From Chrysomallon squamiferum (lineage: Eukaryota; Mollusca; Gastropoda; Neomphalida; Peltospiridae), in assembly GCA_012295275.1 (NCBI GenBank), contig CM022667.1:10266038-10330037 (forward strand): a DNA stretch of 64,000 bases, read 5' to 3'. The stretch's first letter is position 1. Each line of letters opens with the position of its first letter. Of this stretch, positions 18,201-30,524 are shown in pieces. The position numbers and the translations under genes were made by a program. The notes beneath the pieces were generated by a model that was not told the origin of the DNA, made no database searches, and saw only the letters and a program-made list of their open reading frames with translations.

Positions 18201-19652
18201 TTGCATTTTGCTTTATTTCCTAACATTCAAGCTGATTCACTATTGACTATTTTTTTTTTTTTTTTTTTTTTTAGGTATTGACGTTTGACTATGGCATAAA
18301 GAAACAAACTCCTCTTGAAAATAATAATTTCTCCTCAAAACCCCAGCCTGATAAAGCTTTTAAGCTAGAAAAAACAGAGGTATGTTTAGGCAAATACAAC
18401 AACACAACTCTGGAAACTGAATCATTATTTAAATTGAACAACTTTTTAGTAATTGATATCATATTTTGATTTTCACAGAAAAGTGTGTATATATATATAT
18501 ATATATTTTAAAGTTATAATTAATAATTATTATTATTATTGTTGTTGTTGTTGTTGTTCTTGTTTAATTTTGGTAATTTTGTAAGAATTTAACATTTATT
18601 TCATAAATTATTTTCATATTTTAGGAACTGAAGTTCGACCAAGACATAAAGGAAATAAATCCTGTTGAAAATGTGTATTTCTACTCAAAATTCGAGCCTA
18701 ATAAAGCTTTTAAACTGAAAAAATCCGAGGTATTTTTAGTCAAATAAAACAACTGAATTCTGAAGACTGAATCACAATTTTAACTGCAAGAGCAAATGTA
18801 TTCATATCATATTTTGATTTTGCCAGAAAATATGGATTGATCTTTTCTATTTATTATGCATGCGTATTATTGGATATTAATATTTTTAATGCAGATCTGT
18901 ACGGAAGGACTGTGGTATGCACTGTCCTGTTTGTAGGATGATACATATAAAACAACTCGTGCTGCAAACAGCAACCTATGATGGATTTCGTTTCTCACAA
19001 TATCTGACTGGTCGTTAATCTTAAAACTGTCTTATGTAACCTTAAATAAAAGTGTTGTTAACTAAAACATTTCTTTCTTTTTTTCTTCCTTCTGTCCCTA
19101 CATCTAAAATTAGACTGCTCTAAATAAACTCTACACCACTATCTAAAAGAATTACTTCAGCATAAGTTAATTACTAAACTCACTAAATCTTTTTGTAGAT
19201 TTCACTTCTGCTACCAAAAGACTTTTCAGAACGTATGATGTATATATACTCCAAAGGCAATGATGAAGAGAAACAAAAAGATGTTTGTCAGAATTTTGAG
19301 GACTTTTGCAAAAAGAATGGAATTGGAGGTATGTAGAATAAATAAATAAATAAATATCGATAATATAATGATTATGACTGTAATATTTTTGAAAATAAAT
19401 CATTTATATTTTTGTCTAGTTCAAAAAGGCTATTAATTATTTTTGTACACGTACTTTAAAGTCTGTAACATGTCAAAATTGTGTTCATTATTTAATGGAT
19501 TATTTTTTTTTTAAATATTTTTAGAACTGTAGCATAGTTTCTTTTTCTATTTTCTTTGTAATCTTTTGTTCTGAGCAAGTAAATTCATTCTTATTTTTGC
19601 AGAGCCTAAATGTTTCGTCGATGGAACAAGCAGTTCAAGTACTATGGAATGA
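11842..19652 (+). CDS. SAMHD1: SL2: SAMHD1-like protein with altered active site
   Basis: Exons: 11842-11903, 12398-12425, 12745-12905, 13224-13339, 14205-14278, 14581-14727, 15114-15161, 15428-15595, 16061-16152, 16462-16518, 16931-17120, 17841-17915, 18275-18379, 18625-18729, 19199-19328, 19603-19652; 535 aa, no SAM domain. Start chosen because MSGFGK aligns with SL3 and the phases join. The HD residues are kept (H81, H120, D121, D224). Changes at human-equivalent positions: D218 is His132, H233 is Leu148, Y315 is Thr228, R366 is Gln280, Y374 is Val288, Q375 is Cys289. The allosteric-type motifs KIFND, IIDT, QRLR and ERKLDK remain. Exons 18275 and 18625 are tandem duplicates. Splice sites are intact, so it is probably transcribed, but catalysis is doubtful. 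Confidence 0.87.
13590..14050 (+). mobile_element. RTE-type LINE 3' fragment in an SL2 intron
   Basis: Decayed C-terminal end of a LINE reverse transcriptase ORF. Visible pieces are [34 protein letters not shown] and the GAAGAAGAAG tail. The known family pattern is DKLREMRLRWYGHVQRR..TVPGKRPRGRP. It lies between the exons ending at 13339 and starting at 14205. The same fragment sits at the matching place in SL3, so insertion predates their duplication. Confidence 0.8.
14780..14850 (+). mobile_element. tRNA-derived SINE fragment
   Basis: Contains a B-box-like GGTTCAATCCCA followed by TTCAGTGGCC and a TTCTTCCTACTTTAACCT stretch. This matches the tRNA-related part of SINEs common in cephalopod genomes (recognition from general knowledge). 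The matching copy in SL3 is at 35815-35890. Confidence 0.55.
15239..15291 (+). repeat. TAA-type microsatellite in an SL2 intron
   Basis: Imperfect AAT/TAA run. Similar arrays occur in nearly every intron of the cluster and explain the poly-Asn, poly-Ile and poly-Tyr reading frames seen there. Confidence 0.8.
18895..19050 (+). other. Candidate alternative terminal exon of SL2
   Basis: TTTTTAATGCAG acceptor, then a phase-0 frame [13 protein letters not shown] and TAG, with AATAAA at 19045-19050. The equivalent SL3 segment (39920-40075) is strongly conserved but reads further, to TGA, with its own AATAAA. Using it would replace the last two exons and shorten the protein. Conservation could also reflect recent duplication only. 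Confidence 0.4.
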
Positions 19653-20561
19653 AAATTCAAAGAAAAAACAGTGTTTGTTAAGCTTAAGTCAATTTTTCAA
19701 AAGGGACATCTGAACTAGCCTTAACATTTTAATAAGGTTTCCTGCTAACGAGACATTTGATTGATTTATTTTATTCTGGTTACCTTTTTATGTGTGATAA
19801 TTTGCATTCTGACAACAAATACCTTTGTTTGTGATAATTTTCAATTTTCGTTAACGAGTTATTTGATTCCTCTGTTTAATTCCTGTTTCGTTTATATTTG
19901 TGATAGTTTGCACTTTCCCTGTGTATTCCTTTATTTACTTACATTTTGACCTCTGTTTCTGATAACTGGCACTTTTTAATATCTTTATTTTATTACTGTT
20001 TATCGTTATTCATAGTAAGTTTAACTTTTAACTAATATGATAACTGATACCGTTATTTTATTAATATTTAGCTTTTGTATTAGGATAGTATTTTCCATTT
20101 CACTTTTTGTCATTTGATGTATGTATTTAACCTTTTAGAATGTTTTTTAATGTTTATCGTTTGATTCACTGCACGTACTGTGTTAACACCTACGAACTGA
20201 TATGACCTATACACAAACGCACATACTATTGTTCACAAATACACAAACTCATATATACACATATGCACAGTTTACAGAGATGTGCTGAACTATTACAACA
20301 AATATAGACATAAAAACAACCAGACACATCCATGAAAACATACACACATAATTTGTGTAATTACATTATACATATCTTACCTATATTTATGGTAATATTT
20401 TAAGTTGCATGTAAATTTATTATAAAACTTAACGGATATAAAATTAAAAATTATGTATACGTCATTATACTGTATACATAATTTTTGTTATAATTATTAA
20501 AATTGTATTATTTGTTTTATTTAGTTTACTAATTTGTAATATCTATTTTCTCTGTAGAAGT

Positions 20562-20567
20562 AATAAA
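20562..20567 (+). terminator. SL2 polyadenylation signal
   Basis: AATAAA in the context TCTGTAGAAGTAATAAACC, followed by TTGCTTTGTCTTGGTGTTGTTG. Identical in context to SL3 at 41572 and, in reverse, SL5 at 43559. The 3' UTR would be about 0.9 kb. Confidence 0.65.
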
Positions 20568-20879
20568 CCTTTAGATTTGCTTTGTCTTGGTGTTGTTGTT
20601 TTTTTTCATACCATGACGAGAATATCCGAATATCTTTAATGTACATTCATGCAAGATTTTCTGTAAACGATAACTCATAATTATTTTTCAAAATCATTAA
20701 AAATGACACCCAGTTGAATGTGTTAAGATTTATACATTGAAATAAAATAACCATTTACAATACCTTTAATAACATCATTAAAAAAGTATTTCACGAAATT
20801 TAATAAACAATAATACATTTCACTTTTTAAACCATTAAAAGATGTTTAAAAGTCACATCTCCTGAATGTGTTAACATTA

Positions 20880-21445
20880 TTATTTGTAGTAGTAGTAGTA
20901 GCAGCAGCAAATATTTCATTTAACAATGAATTTATTAATTTGTTACTTTTATTATTCAAATTAATTAATTGTTTTATTAATTAAATTAATTGTTTATTTA
21001 TTTAAATTTAATTTGTAGTGTATATCACCTGGCTGGGGTGTTTGTACAGACATTAATGGACAAACAGAAAGAACTGAACATAACTGAGAAAGATAAACTT
21101 TGTGTACAAATCGCTGGACTTTGCCACGACCTGGGTAATAATTTGAACCATTTCTCTGTGTAATAAAACTGCGTTCTACTATTACAAACAATAAAACGAT
21201 GGCCATGTTCTATGTTCAACACATACTTAGTTACTGAAACTGCGGATCGGCTCACATTCATTTTAAGGTTTGACGTAAGATGAAGTTCCTTAGTGATCAT
21301 AGTTACCGATTTACAATTAAACGGCTTCTGTTTATTTTCCTACAGTATTTTAAATCATACACTGATCTATTTATTATTATTATTATTAGTAGTAGTAGTA
21401 GTAGTAATAGTAGTAGTAGTAGTAGCAGCAGTTTCTATATGTGTG
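20880..21445 (+). pseudogene. Isolated second HD exon with flanking intron (SL1-like fragment)
   Basis: The block closely matches SL1 950-1500. The exon copy at 21019-21134 has intact splice signals and an open frame ([10 protein letters not shown].. to LCHDL, one E-to-V change). There is no neighbouring exon on either side. The homology stops at the TAG microsatellite and TTTCTATATGTGTG, exactly where the 30-kb fragment resumes. Confidence 0.8.
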
Positions 21446-21470
21446 TAGGGAGGGCGTATGACGGTAAACC

Positions 21471-21515
<45 letters not shown>

Positions 21516-21979
21516 TGTTCTTCTCACGAAGTAGGGTCTTTATCTTCGATAAAGCAATGGAAAGTTTTCACAGTGATAGTGATATTTAGATAATTAATAT
21601 AGTAATAATAATGATGATGATGATGATAATAATAATAATAATACTAATAAACACTGTATATAAATAAAAGCAGTCTGTTATAAATCAGGAATAATCCTTA
21701 TCTAGCGAGTCCCACTACTGTATTTCCCATTCTTACACAGCTCTCCCAGAAAGATAATTGAAAAGAAAAAGTAATAAAAAAGATGATTATATAGCCAGCT
21801 ATAAATAATGCTCTAATAGTGTTTATGTTATTTCAAATATTTTGCATATTAGAAATATTTATGTAGAATTTTATATACATTATTGTGGTAAAAGCACAAT
21901 ATTGGTTAAGTTATTACGTCAGTTGACATAATAAAATGTAAGATGGAAATACAATATAGAATTATCAAGAATATGTCTT

Positions 21980-22665
21980 AATTTGAGAAATCAAAACCGA
22001 AACTTACGCGTTTTTTATTCTTCTTCTTGTATTTTTTATATCGCGATTATTTCTGTCATGAATCTAGCGTTGGTTTATTTTAATATTTTCACTATATATA
22101 TATTAACAAGAGTGAATCGCTGTTTATTTGTTAATAGCTCTATTGCTAATAAATTAATTACTTGATGGTGCGCAGTAACGTTAGTTTATTGTTAATGGTC
22201 CACACCAAAGGTATACACGACATTCGAAGTACACTCAAGTAACAATCACCTACCAACATCTTACAGAGATCAGATTATAGTTCCTTCATCTTTTGTATAG
22301 AATGAACCATGTAACAAGTATATAGTTAAGTCTTTATCTCTGTCATGATTGTTGGTTCGGTCCATGTCATCCACAAAAAGTCGGAGTTACCCAGGGTCGT
22401 GAGAAGTGGTTTTAATTACGTCCTCCTGAGCAATACATTTTACGAGCTTTTGTTTTACAGAATGATCTGGCGACAGACGTCTTTGGGTAAGATTCGAACA
22501 ATGTTCAATAAAAGAACGGATTTATTGTTTTGTTTTCTTCTTAGGGCATAACGCTCTGTACGGTAGCTGCTGTATTGAATGTATAGCTAGCGCTAATAAT
22601 TATAAAATTAGTGTTGTGTTTGTTGTGTTTCTAATGAACAAAAACGTGCTACAGTATATATATAT
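21980..22665 (-). repeat. Inverted copy of the paralog 5' block
   Basis: Reverse complement of the block before SL2/SL3 (AAGTTTCGGTTTTGATT.., ATAATCGCGATATAAAA, GATCATTCTG). It continues through GTAGCACGTTTTTGTTCA, which is shared with 27700-27760. It lacks the first coding exon. With 27690-28432 it flanks SL4 as an inverted repeat. From 21450 to 21980, and from 22670 to 23040, I see only microsatellites and unassigned sequence. Confidence 0.7.
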
Positions 22666-22715
22666 ATATAAATCTGTATGTATGTATGTATGTATGTATA
22701 TAAGTATATATAAAT

Positions 22716-22749
<34 letters not shown>

Positions 22750-23062
22750 TTAATGTTCAGCAAGAAAATATGTATGTATGTATGTTATTTTATTTCAAAT
22801 TATTTGTGTTTGTCTGTGTTTGTGTGTGCATGTGTGTCACAGAATGTGATGATGTATGGATATCTAATATTTGTGAGTATTTGACTAAAGATCTGCAGAT
22901 ATTTTCACTTGTGGTAATAAAGAGAATTTCATAAAAGGATTATTATGAAAGATTTTTTGCATATTTCTAGGTTTCATATTATAATTTGAGAAATATCCTC
23001 ATGATATGAAAAAAAAAAGCAAAACATAAATAAAAAATACCAAGATACAGCAAACCTAAGGA

Positions 23063-23068
23063 TTTATT
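23063..23068 (-). terminator. SL4 polyadenylation signal remnant
   Basis: Reverse-strand AATAAA in the context GTAAAATGAATAAATCC, then TTTGCTGTATCTTGG, which is the SL1-type 3' end. The SL4 3' flank 23365-23530 also matches SL1 8100-8290 in reverse. Confidence 0.55.
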
Positions 23069-24032
23069 CATTTTACAAGGTAAATTAACATTATAAATCA
23101 GTAAATGAAAGAAAACAAATACATTCAATCTGAAACAATAACATAAATAAGGAATCAGGATATGGGCAGTGCAATGTCCGGAACTAGGTCATACTCTGAC
23201 TGCAATCGATGGTGAATTTACTGAGATAGGTTTAAACAATATCATAAATAAGTAATCAAAATACTGGTTAGAGTATTACTGACCAGTGCGAGCACCAGAA
23301 CCAAGCAATTCTATAAATGAGGAACTCAGAATCTCGCTGTGAAAACTGGAGTTCTGAAACTGAAGAAACTTGAGCCAGAAAGTCCATTCAGTTTTATAGT
23401 AATGTCCTAAGCAACAAACAAGTATGTCCTTAATGTCACAGAACTGTTCTTTCTACTGACCCTTGGCTCTGTGCATGCCTAAGTTTCCCTTGAACAATCA
23501 CCAACTCTGGCTACGTTACTTTCAGGTCAGTGATTATATTATACATATTTCCTGATAATGCATATTTCTAAAAACTCACCAGCAATAAATAAAAGGAACA
23601 AATGATCAAGTTAAAGAAAAGTGTAAATTATCACAAATAAAGATAAATTTGAATAAAATAAAGGGATCAATAATAATACTAATAAAAAAAGATGAATTAT
23701 TATAAATAAATATAAACAATAATAAACTAAAGGAATCAATTATAACATTAGAGAAAATACGAATTAGTATAAATAAATCTAAATAGTAATAAAACGCACG
23801 AATCAGTTATAACATTAGTGAAAAATACACATTAATCTAAATAATAATAAATAAAGGAATCAAGTATCATTTTAGTGAAAATATAAAATAACAGACACAC
23901 AAAAAGATAAAAAGCAATAAAATAAAGGTATCAATTATCACATCGAAAAGTTCAAACTATCACATATATAAAAAAGATATGTATGTAATAAGTTCATCTA
24001 AGATTAAAACACTCATCTTCCTCTTTGAATTT

Positions 24033-26716
24033 TTATTCTGCAGTACTTGTGCTAAGTAACCACTGCGGATCTGTAATAATAAATAAATATTTACTTTAAA
24101 AAACAAAGAATTACAAAGAAAACTTAGCTATGAAAGAGGGCCAATAAATATTTTAAAACTAATCAACAAATCCATTAATTAATAATGAAATTTTTTATAT
24201 ATTAATGACTTTATGTTACTTCTATAAATACTAGTTTTTATAAAAGACATAAATTTTTAAATTACTTTCAGATTTGATGTTGGCAGAGACAGCGGAAGGA
24301 GAGTCAAGAAAAACGGTAAACAAAATAATTTTCTTATTTGTGGATATTTCTTTTATTTTTCCTGCTGTTTACAAACTTTTTTAAAGTAACGAAAGAGATT
24401 TCTTTGTTTCTCTTCATCGTTATCTTTGCAAACAACATAGATAATACGTTCTGAAAAGTGTTCTGGAAGCAGAAGTGAAATCTAAAAAACAAAAAACAAA
24501 CAATAAAAAAATAGTAATAAATAAATAAATAATTAATTAATTAATTAATTAATATACATGATATATTCTTTCCAATTAGTAGCAATGGATCTTTTATATT
24601 TATCATCGATGTTGTTAGACATATATTGTCGTATTCCTATATTTGGCTGAACGTACCTTGGATTTTTCTAGTTTAGAAGCTTTACAAGACTGTGCTTTTG
24701 AGTAGAAGTACACATTTTCAACAGGATCTTTTTCATCCATGCCAAAGTCAAATTTCAGTTCCTATTAAATATAAAGAGAGTTTTGTGAAAAATATTGAAT
24801 CTGCCTAATTTAATCCAATTCTAATATAAAAAATATATATAAGGAGTTTAAATTCGTCATAAACATTGAAAGGAAAATCATTCAGTAATTTTCCATACAT
24901 TTATTTAAAATATTAAAATAGTTTATTTTAAACTTTATTAAGAAATAATTCAGGAATTTTCAACATTCTAATATATATATTAGAATGCTGAAAATTTCTA
25001 TACAAACAAAATATATATAAACTCGGCGGATTACCATTTCATAACAATCTTTAAAATTTTCTTTCTCCTCTTCTTCTGTCATGCCACTAATTACGTCTTG
25101 AATTTTACTGAACTAAAATACACAAATGCCAAATATTAGAACGTTTTCTTCTTGTTTTTGATTCTTTTTTTAAACTTTATTCTTTTCGTATTTCTTTTTT
25201 CATGTTGTGTTTTTTCAGCTTTGTGACAAACTTCACTTTCCAATGAAAAAGGATTGAATTATCTATTTCTTACTGCAAACATTTTCTTTCCTTCTTTTTT
25301 TTTTTATAGAAAAATGTAGAAAAAATAATTTCAGTTAAAAAATGTTAAATACAAGAATTTCGTGAATTATTCACAAATGACAGCCACCAATGAAAATTAT
25401 TGTAAACTTATTAATTTGCTTTTTCTACTTCGTCAGTTTAAAGGCATCTGCAAGATAAGAACGACTGAATAAATATTTAACAACTAAAATTATTTTGCTA
25501 TAAGAATGATGTTATATTGAAAATCATTTCACAATTAAGTAAAGATTTAAATAAAATAAAAGCCAAAAACCTGAGGTACGGACTTTGTGCCACACATTTG
25601 TCCGCTTTTCTCTCCACGATTCTTTTCAAAATGTTTCTTGCATCCTCAAGTTCTTCACTGTCAGAAAACAGAATTTTCGTGAACACGTCATCTGTCAGTT
25701 TGTTGTAGGCCACTGGATCGTCAATACATTCAGACATCTTTCTTTTTGTTCTGTAAAATACATCATGTATAAATGAGGTGATATTTTATACTCATATATA
25801 CCATATAGCGCTAATGAAGGAACATGATTATTTCTACCAGGGTTCGACATTAATGTCTTTCTGGTCTGTTCAGCATGATCATTCTTCAGCGGATGAGACA
25901 TTTTCATCATCTATGCCACATACTTGTTTTACTGCAAGAGTTAATTTAGACAGAGTTATCTATGTACTGTGAAGAAAAAAAAGAGAATAAGTTAGAACTG
26001 GAGATTACTATTTTGGGAATAAACAAACAAACAAACAAATAAATAAATAAATATATAAAATAATTCCAATTATAAAAATGAATATAATTCTTAATTTCAG
26101 TATCTTTATTCGCAACCAAATTACTCTGTTTCTGATGTGCTGCACTCCTAATATATCATTTATTCTCTATAAGTATGTTTCATATTGGAAACATAATAAT
26201 TTTACATTCATTCATTTGGATGATAAAAATGTATTACGAAGTCTAAATCTGTAAACTTTCACAATATATCATTTATTCTAAGGATATAAATACAAAAGCA
26301 ATTTAAGTATTTGTATCTACTGTGATTACAAAAGTGATAGTTCTACCGTCATTCATTTAGTTAATAAAATGCACAATAAACACTTTCTGAGATTTAAGTA
26401 ATTGTATATATAGTGTGATGTCATTACCAGCATGATAATTCTACCATAGTTTATGTCAATAAGAAAAACTAAAATAAAAAATATGAGAAATATAAGTTTT
26501 AGCAGTGTAATTTCAGAGATACAACAATGTACACTCACCCTTGTCTTCCTTCAATGAATATATGATCATTTGCTTTAATCAAAGCTTGGGCCAACCTAAA
26601 AACGCAAGAGTTAGTAAATTTGTAATAACAGCGATAAAATAGGCTCACGTTTCTAATATCGACATATCTTTTGTGTACAGGTGGGCTTTACAAAACAGAA
26701 AGACATATTTTTCTTC

Positions 26717-26771
<55 letters not shown>

Positions 26772-27409
26772 TTAGAACAAAAATAAATAAAAATAACGCA
26801 TTTTATGAAAGTAAACCATAAATTTCCATTTTTGTTTTCATGACAGCACTATTTAATACACTTTGCTAAAATATTTCTGCAGAAATAAACTCACATATGC
26901 TCGAACGTGCTGGTCACTCTGTGTTTGGCGGCTCTTCTGTGAATTTCATAGCGTGTTTGAAACAGCTCGTAGATATCTAAGGCCTCCTGTTAATAAGTTA
27001 CAATATATCAACATATTGTCAACATTTGTGGACGTTTGGGTAATATTTTTTATCCAGTTTTATCCAGTGCAAATCATGTCCAATACCATTTGCTGTAAAT
27101 CATTTATAACGATCTTTTCTGGTATCAAAATGTATAACTTGATATAAATCAGATTATAACGACGAGGATGATGTTGAAGATTAAGCTCCTGATGACGAAT
27201 GTGATGATGGTAATGATTAAGATGATGATTACGATAATCATAATATTGATGATGAAGATATTATGAGGATGATGATGATATTATCTCACTTTATCCCTCC
27301 CACAAATGTGATACCGCCCGTCTTCAGCTTTTAGAACTCTGGCAAACTTCTTGTAACGAATGTGATCGAAATTGCTTTTGAATCCGAGCAGATAGGTGTC
27401 TCGTTCGAA
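24033..27409 (-). pseudogene. SL4: inverted, 5'-truncated SAMHD1-like pseudogene
   Basis: Exon copies in gene order: 27409-27290 (truncated), 26986-26895, 26595-26539, 25750-25571, 25112-25035, 24761-24657, 24481-24353, 24070-24033. It is closest to SL1. Three breaks: all exons before VDK (the whole metal-binding HD region) are absent. The exon ending at 25571 lost ten bases before its donor, which shifts the frame into a stop in the next exon. The penultimate exon runs into foreign sequence and ends at TAA 24355-24353 instead of its donor. A truncated C-terminal protein from an internal start cannot be excluded but is unlikely. Confidence 0.85.
24272..24315 (+). pseudogene. Orphan second (linker) exon inside SL4, opposite strand
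   Basis: TTTCAG acceptor, then a frame FDVGRDSGRRVKKN and GTAAAC donor. It aligns with the second coding exon of SL3 (32625-32667). It lies between the last two SL4 exon copies on the other strand, and its donor is out of phase by one base. A rearrangement scar. Confidence 0.7.
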
Positions 27410-27689
27410 ATACTTTCTTTAAAATATATGTGTATAAATATTTGTGTATGTTTACTGAATATTTTATTACTGTACTGGTACGTATGTAAGCATGTGTGTA
27501 AGCATGTCTGTCTGTACGTACATAATAGTGTATGCATGTGTATATATGTATGTATATAAAATACATTTGAAAGATAAATTCGAGATTTGACATTGTAAGT
27601 AATTGTAAATTATAACATCAGTAAACAAACAATAACAAAAAATATCCCCATATAGGAAAATTATTTTCTTAGTATCCAATTTCTTATCT

Positions 27690-28432
27690 ATGCTTATATA
27701 TATATATATATATAAATACTGTAGGACGTTTTTGTTCACTAGAAGCACAATAAAGACAAGACACCAAAAAAAAATAAAAAAAAATAAAAAAAAGAAGAAG
27801 AAATATGTTAATTTATTGAACGCAATTCGAACCTTATGACTAGATATCTGTCGCCAGATCATTCTGCCTAATAAAAGCCCATGACACGTATTAATCCGGA
27901 GGTCATAACTAATACCGCTTCTCACGACGCAGGGGAACTCACAGCTTTTTGTGGGTGCGGCAGACCGAATCAGTCATGACAGAAATGACAGACGTAAGAT
28001 AAAAATATTCTTCTGTCACAATGACGCAGTAACTATTCAAGAGATAAAGACTTAACAATATAATTTGCTAAACGACTGAAACTTTACAAAAGAGCTGTAG
28101 GGTGTAGTTAGGTGATTATTATTTCAGTGTACGTTGAATGTAATGTATACCTTTGCTGTGGACAATTAACTATACCAATCTAATATTACTCTGTACAGAC
28201 ACGTAAGTAATTTGTTAGCAATAGATCTATTATCAAATAAGCAGCGATTCTATGTCGTTAATATCTATCTTTCTATCTATAGATAGATAGATATATACAG
28301 TGAAAATTATAAAATAAACCAACGGAAAGAACTGCTAGAAACGATCGTGATATAAAAAATACAATAAAGAAAAAAGATAAATGAAAAGCGTGTAAGTTTC
28401 GTTTTTGATTTCCTCAGATTTAAATATAGAAC
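27690..28432 (+). repeat. 5' block upstream of the 28-kb remnant
   Basis: Another copy of the paralog upstream block, in + orientation, next to a decayed first exon. It matches 11260-11840 and 31390-31990 throughout and pairs with 21980-22665 as an inverted repeat around SL4. The 27410-27690 interval shows no recognisable gene. Confidence 0.7.
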
Positions 28433-28563
28433 GTGTTGACCGGAGTCTGAAAAATATTTCAAGTCTGCACATTAATTTGTAACATCTATAAGGTGAGTTA
28501 AAAAAATCTGAATTTGGTAATAATCTATATGCTAATGTTACTATGACACAGCAAATATAAATT

Positions 28564-28597
<34 letters not shown>

Positions 28598-29112
28598 TGA
28601 ATGTATGTATGTATGAATGTTTGTAAGTATGTATGTATGTATGTATGTATGTATGTATGTATGTATGTATGTATGTGTACGTATAAAACCATAATAAATA
28701 AAAATTATATTTTTGTCTTTTTAGTTTGTAAAATCTTCACATTTCAAAGTTGTTTATTGATATATTAGATTCAGTTCTGTTTATATATTAATACAAAACA
28801 TGTTAAATGTAACACAAAAAGAGCACGCCACTAAATGCTTGTTACTTAGTTATCAAATTTGAAATAAAGAAAGTGAATTAAATTAATTGTTTTCAAATTG
28901 TTCCAACTGCAAAAAAAGTCATACTTTTACAGGAAGATGCAAATTAAATTAAATTAAATTAAATTAAAATACTGAAAAAAGCTATCATGAGACAAAAATG
29001 CCCTTGTTAGAGATTGTTAATTCCATTGATATTAGAAACTACTACTACTACAACTACTACTACTACTACTACTACTAATAATAATAAGAAGAAGAAGAAG
29101 AAGAAGAATAGC

Positions 29113-29151
<39 letters not shown>

Positions 29152-29912
29152 GGAACGATCTTTTCCATTCTCAGAACAATTTTGAAAAACTTCACTCAAT
29201 TCAGAATTGTCCAGTATGACTTTGTTGTCTGATATAGACTACCGTTAAAAAAGTCAGTCGACAGTAAAGGGATAAAATTATATGTCCAAGTGTGTTTCAG
29301 CAAATGACTATATTTGTTGGCTTAATATCAGCTATTAACAAAAGTGTTAGATATTTATTCATCCCATTTCAGTTTCCACAATATTAACAAAACAAAATAA
29401 ATGTACACTTTATGTTAACTTAAATCAAACTAAATGTTTTTAAAGATTCCATTTGAAGGATCCTACCCCCACTACCACTACCTCCACTACCCCATTGCCC
29501 ACGAAAGTATGCTTGTTAATGTTACAGAATGGGACAACATGCCCAAATTCACCCTAAAATTTAAAGTATGCTATGGCACCTTGTGGCACATTATCTAACA
29601 GTTAGAGGAAATCGGCGAAACTGTCATCTTTGGGTATGACGGATGGGTGAAATAAAGGTGACTGATTCTCAAATAACTGTTCATTCCCCTGCTGCCTACC
29701 AAGTACTGATTTATGGAATGACAAAAAAGTATGCCTTTCTCTTGGAAATTATTTTTTTCTCTACCACTACAACATATGAGAGGCAATAACCTGTGATCAT
29801 GATCATTCTGTCACTACTGCTGCTGCTACTACAACGATTATCATTTTTATTATTAGCATCATTATGATTATTATCATTATTAGCATCATTATGATTATTA
29901 TCATTATCATCG

Positions 29913-29958
<46 letters not shown>

Positions 29959-30092
29959 TTGTTAGAATGTGTCATGGAGCAAATCCAGGAAAGAGAATGT
30001 CAAGAAAAAGGTAACTGAATTAAGATTCTAAAACACAATAATTTTCTTATTAGGGACTATTTCTTGTTATTGTTGTTTGTTCTTGTAATTTT

Positions 30093-30151
<59 letters not shown>

Positions 30152-30176
30152 GTCGTTGTTTTTGTTATTGTTGTTG

Positions 30177-30217
<41 letters not shown>

Positions 30218-30446
30218 GTTGTCGTTGTTTTTGTTATTGTTGTTATTATTACTACTACTAGTAGTAGTAGTAGTAGCAGTTTCTATACGTGTGTTTATAT
30301 GTTTACCTATTTATTTATTTATTTTAATGTTATTTAATTTTATTTTATTTTATTTTACTGTTGATATTGCAGGACATGGATCATATTCACATTTATTTGA
30401 ATAGTTATTCATTCGAAAAATTCGACCAGAAAAATCAGGATGGATT
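28433..30446 (+). pseudogene. SAMHD1-like remnant: first, second and third-HD exons
   Basis: First exon 28433-28492 has GTG where SL3 has ATG, plus an internal TGA, but keeps the GTGAGT donor. Second exon 29966-30010 is open (NVSWSKSRKENVKK). The two exons that should follow are missing. Exon 30373-30446 reads GHGSYSHLFE then TAG. Sequence from about 30253 to 30690 matches SL1 1465-1950. A dead composite. The 28500-29960 interior holds GTAT and ATT/GTT arrays and unassigned sequence. Confidence 0.82.
28566..28676 (+). repeat. GTAT tetranucleotide array
   Basis: Imperfect GTAT run in the intron position of the 28-kb remnant. A related GTAT plus CA array is at 22678-22739 beside the inverted 5' block. 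Confidence 0.85.
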
Positions 30447-30483
30447 GTTTGTTTGGTTTATCTTTAAAATTGATCTCATAAAC

Positions 30484-30524
<41 letters not shown>

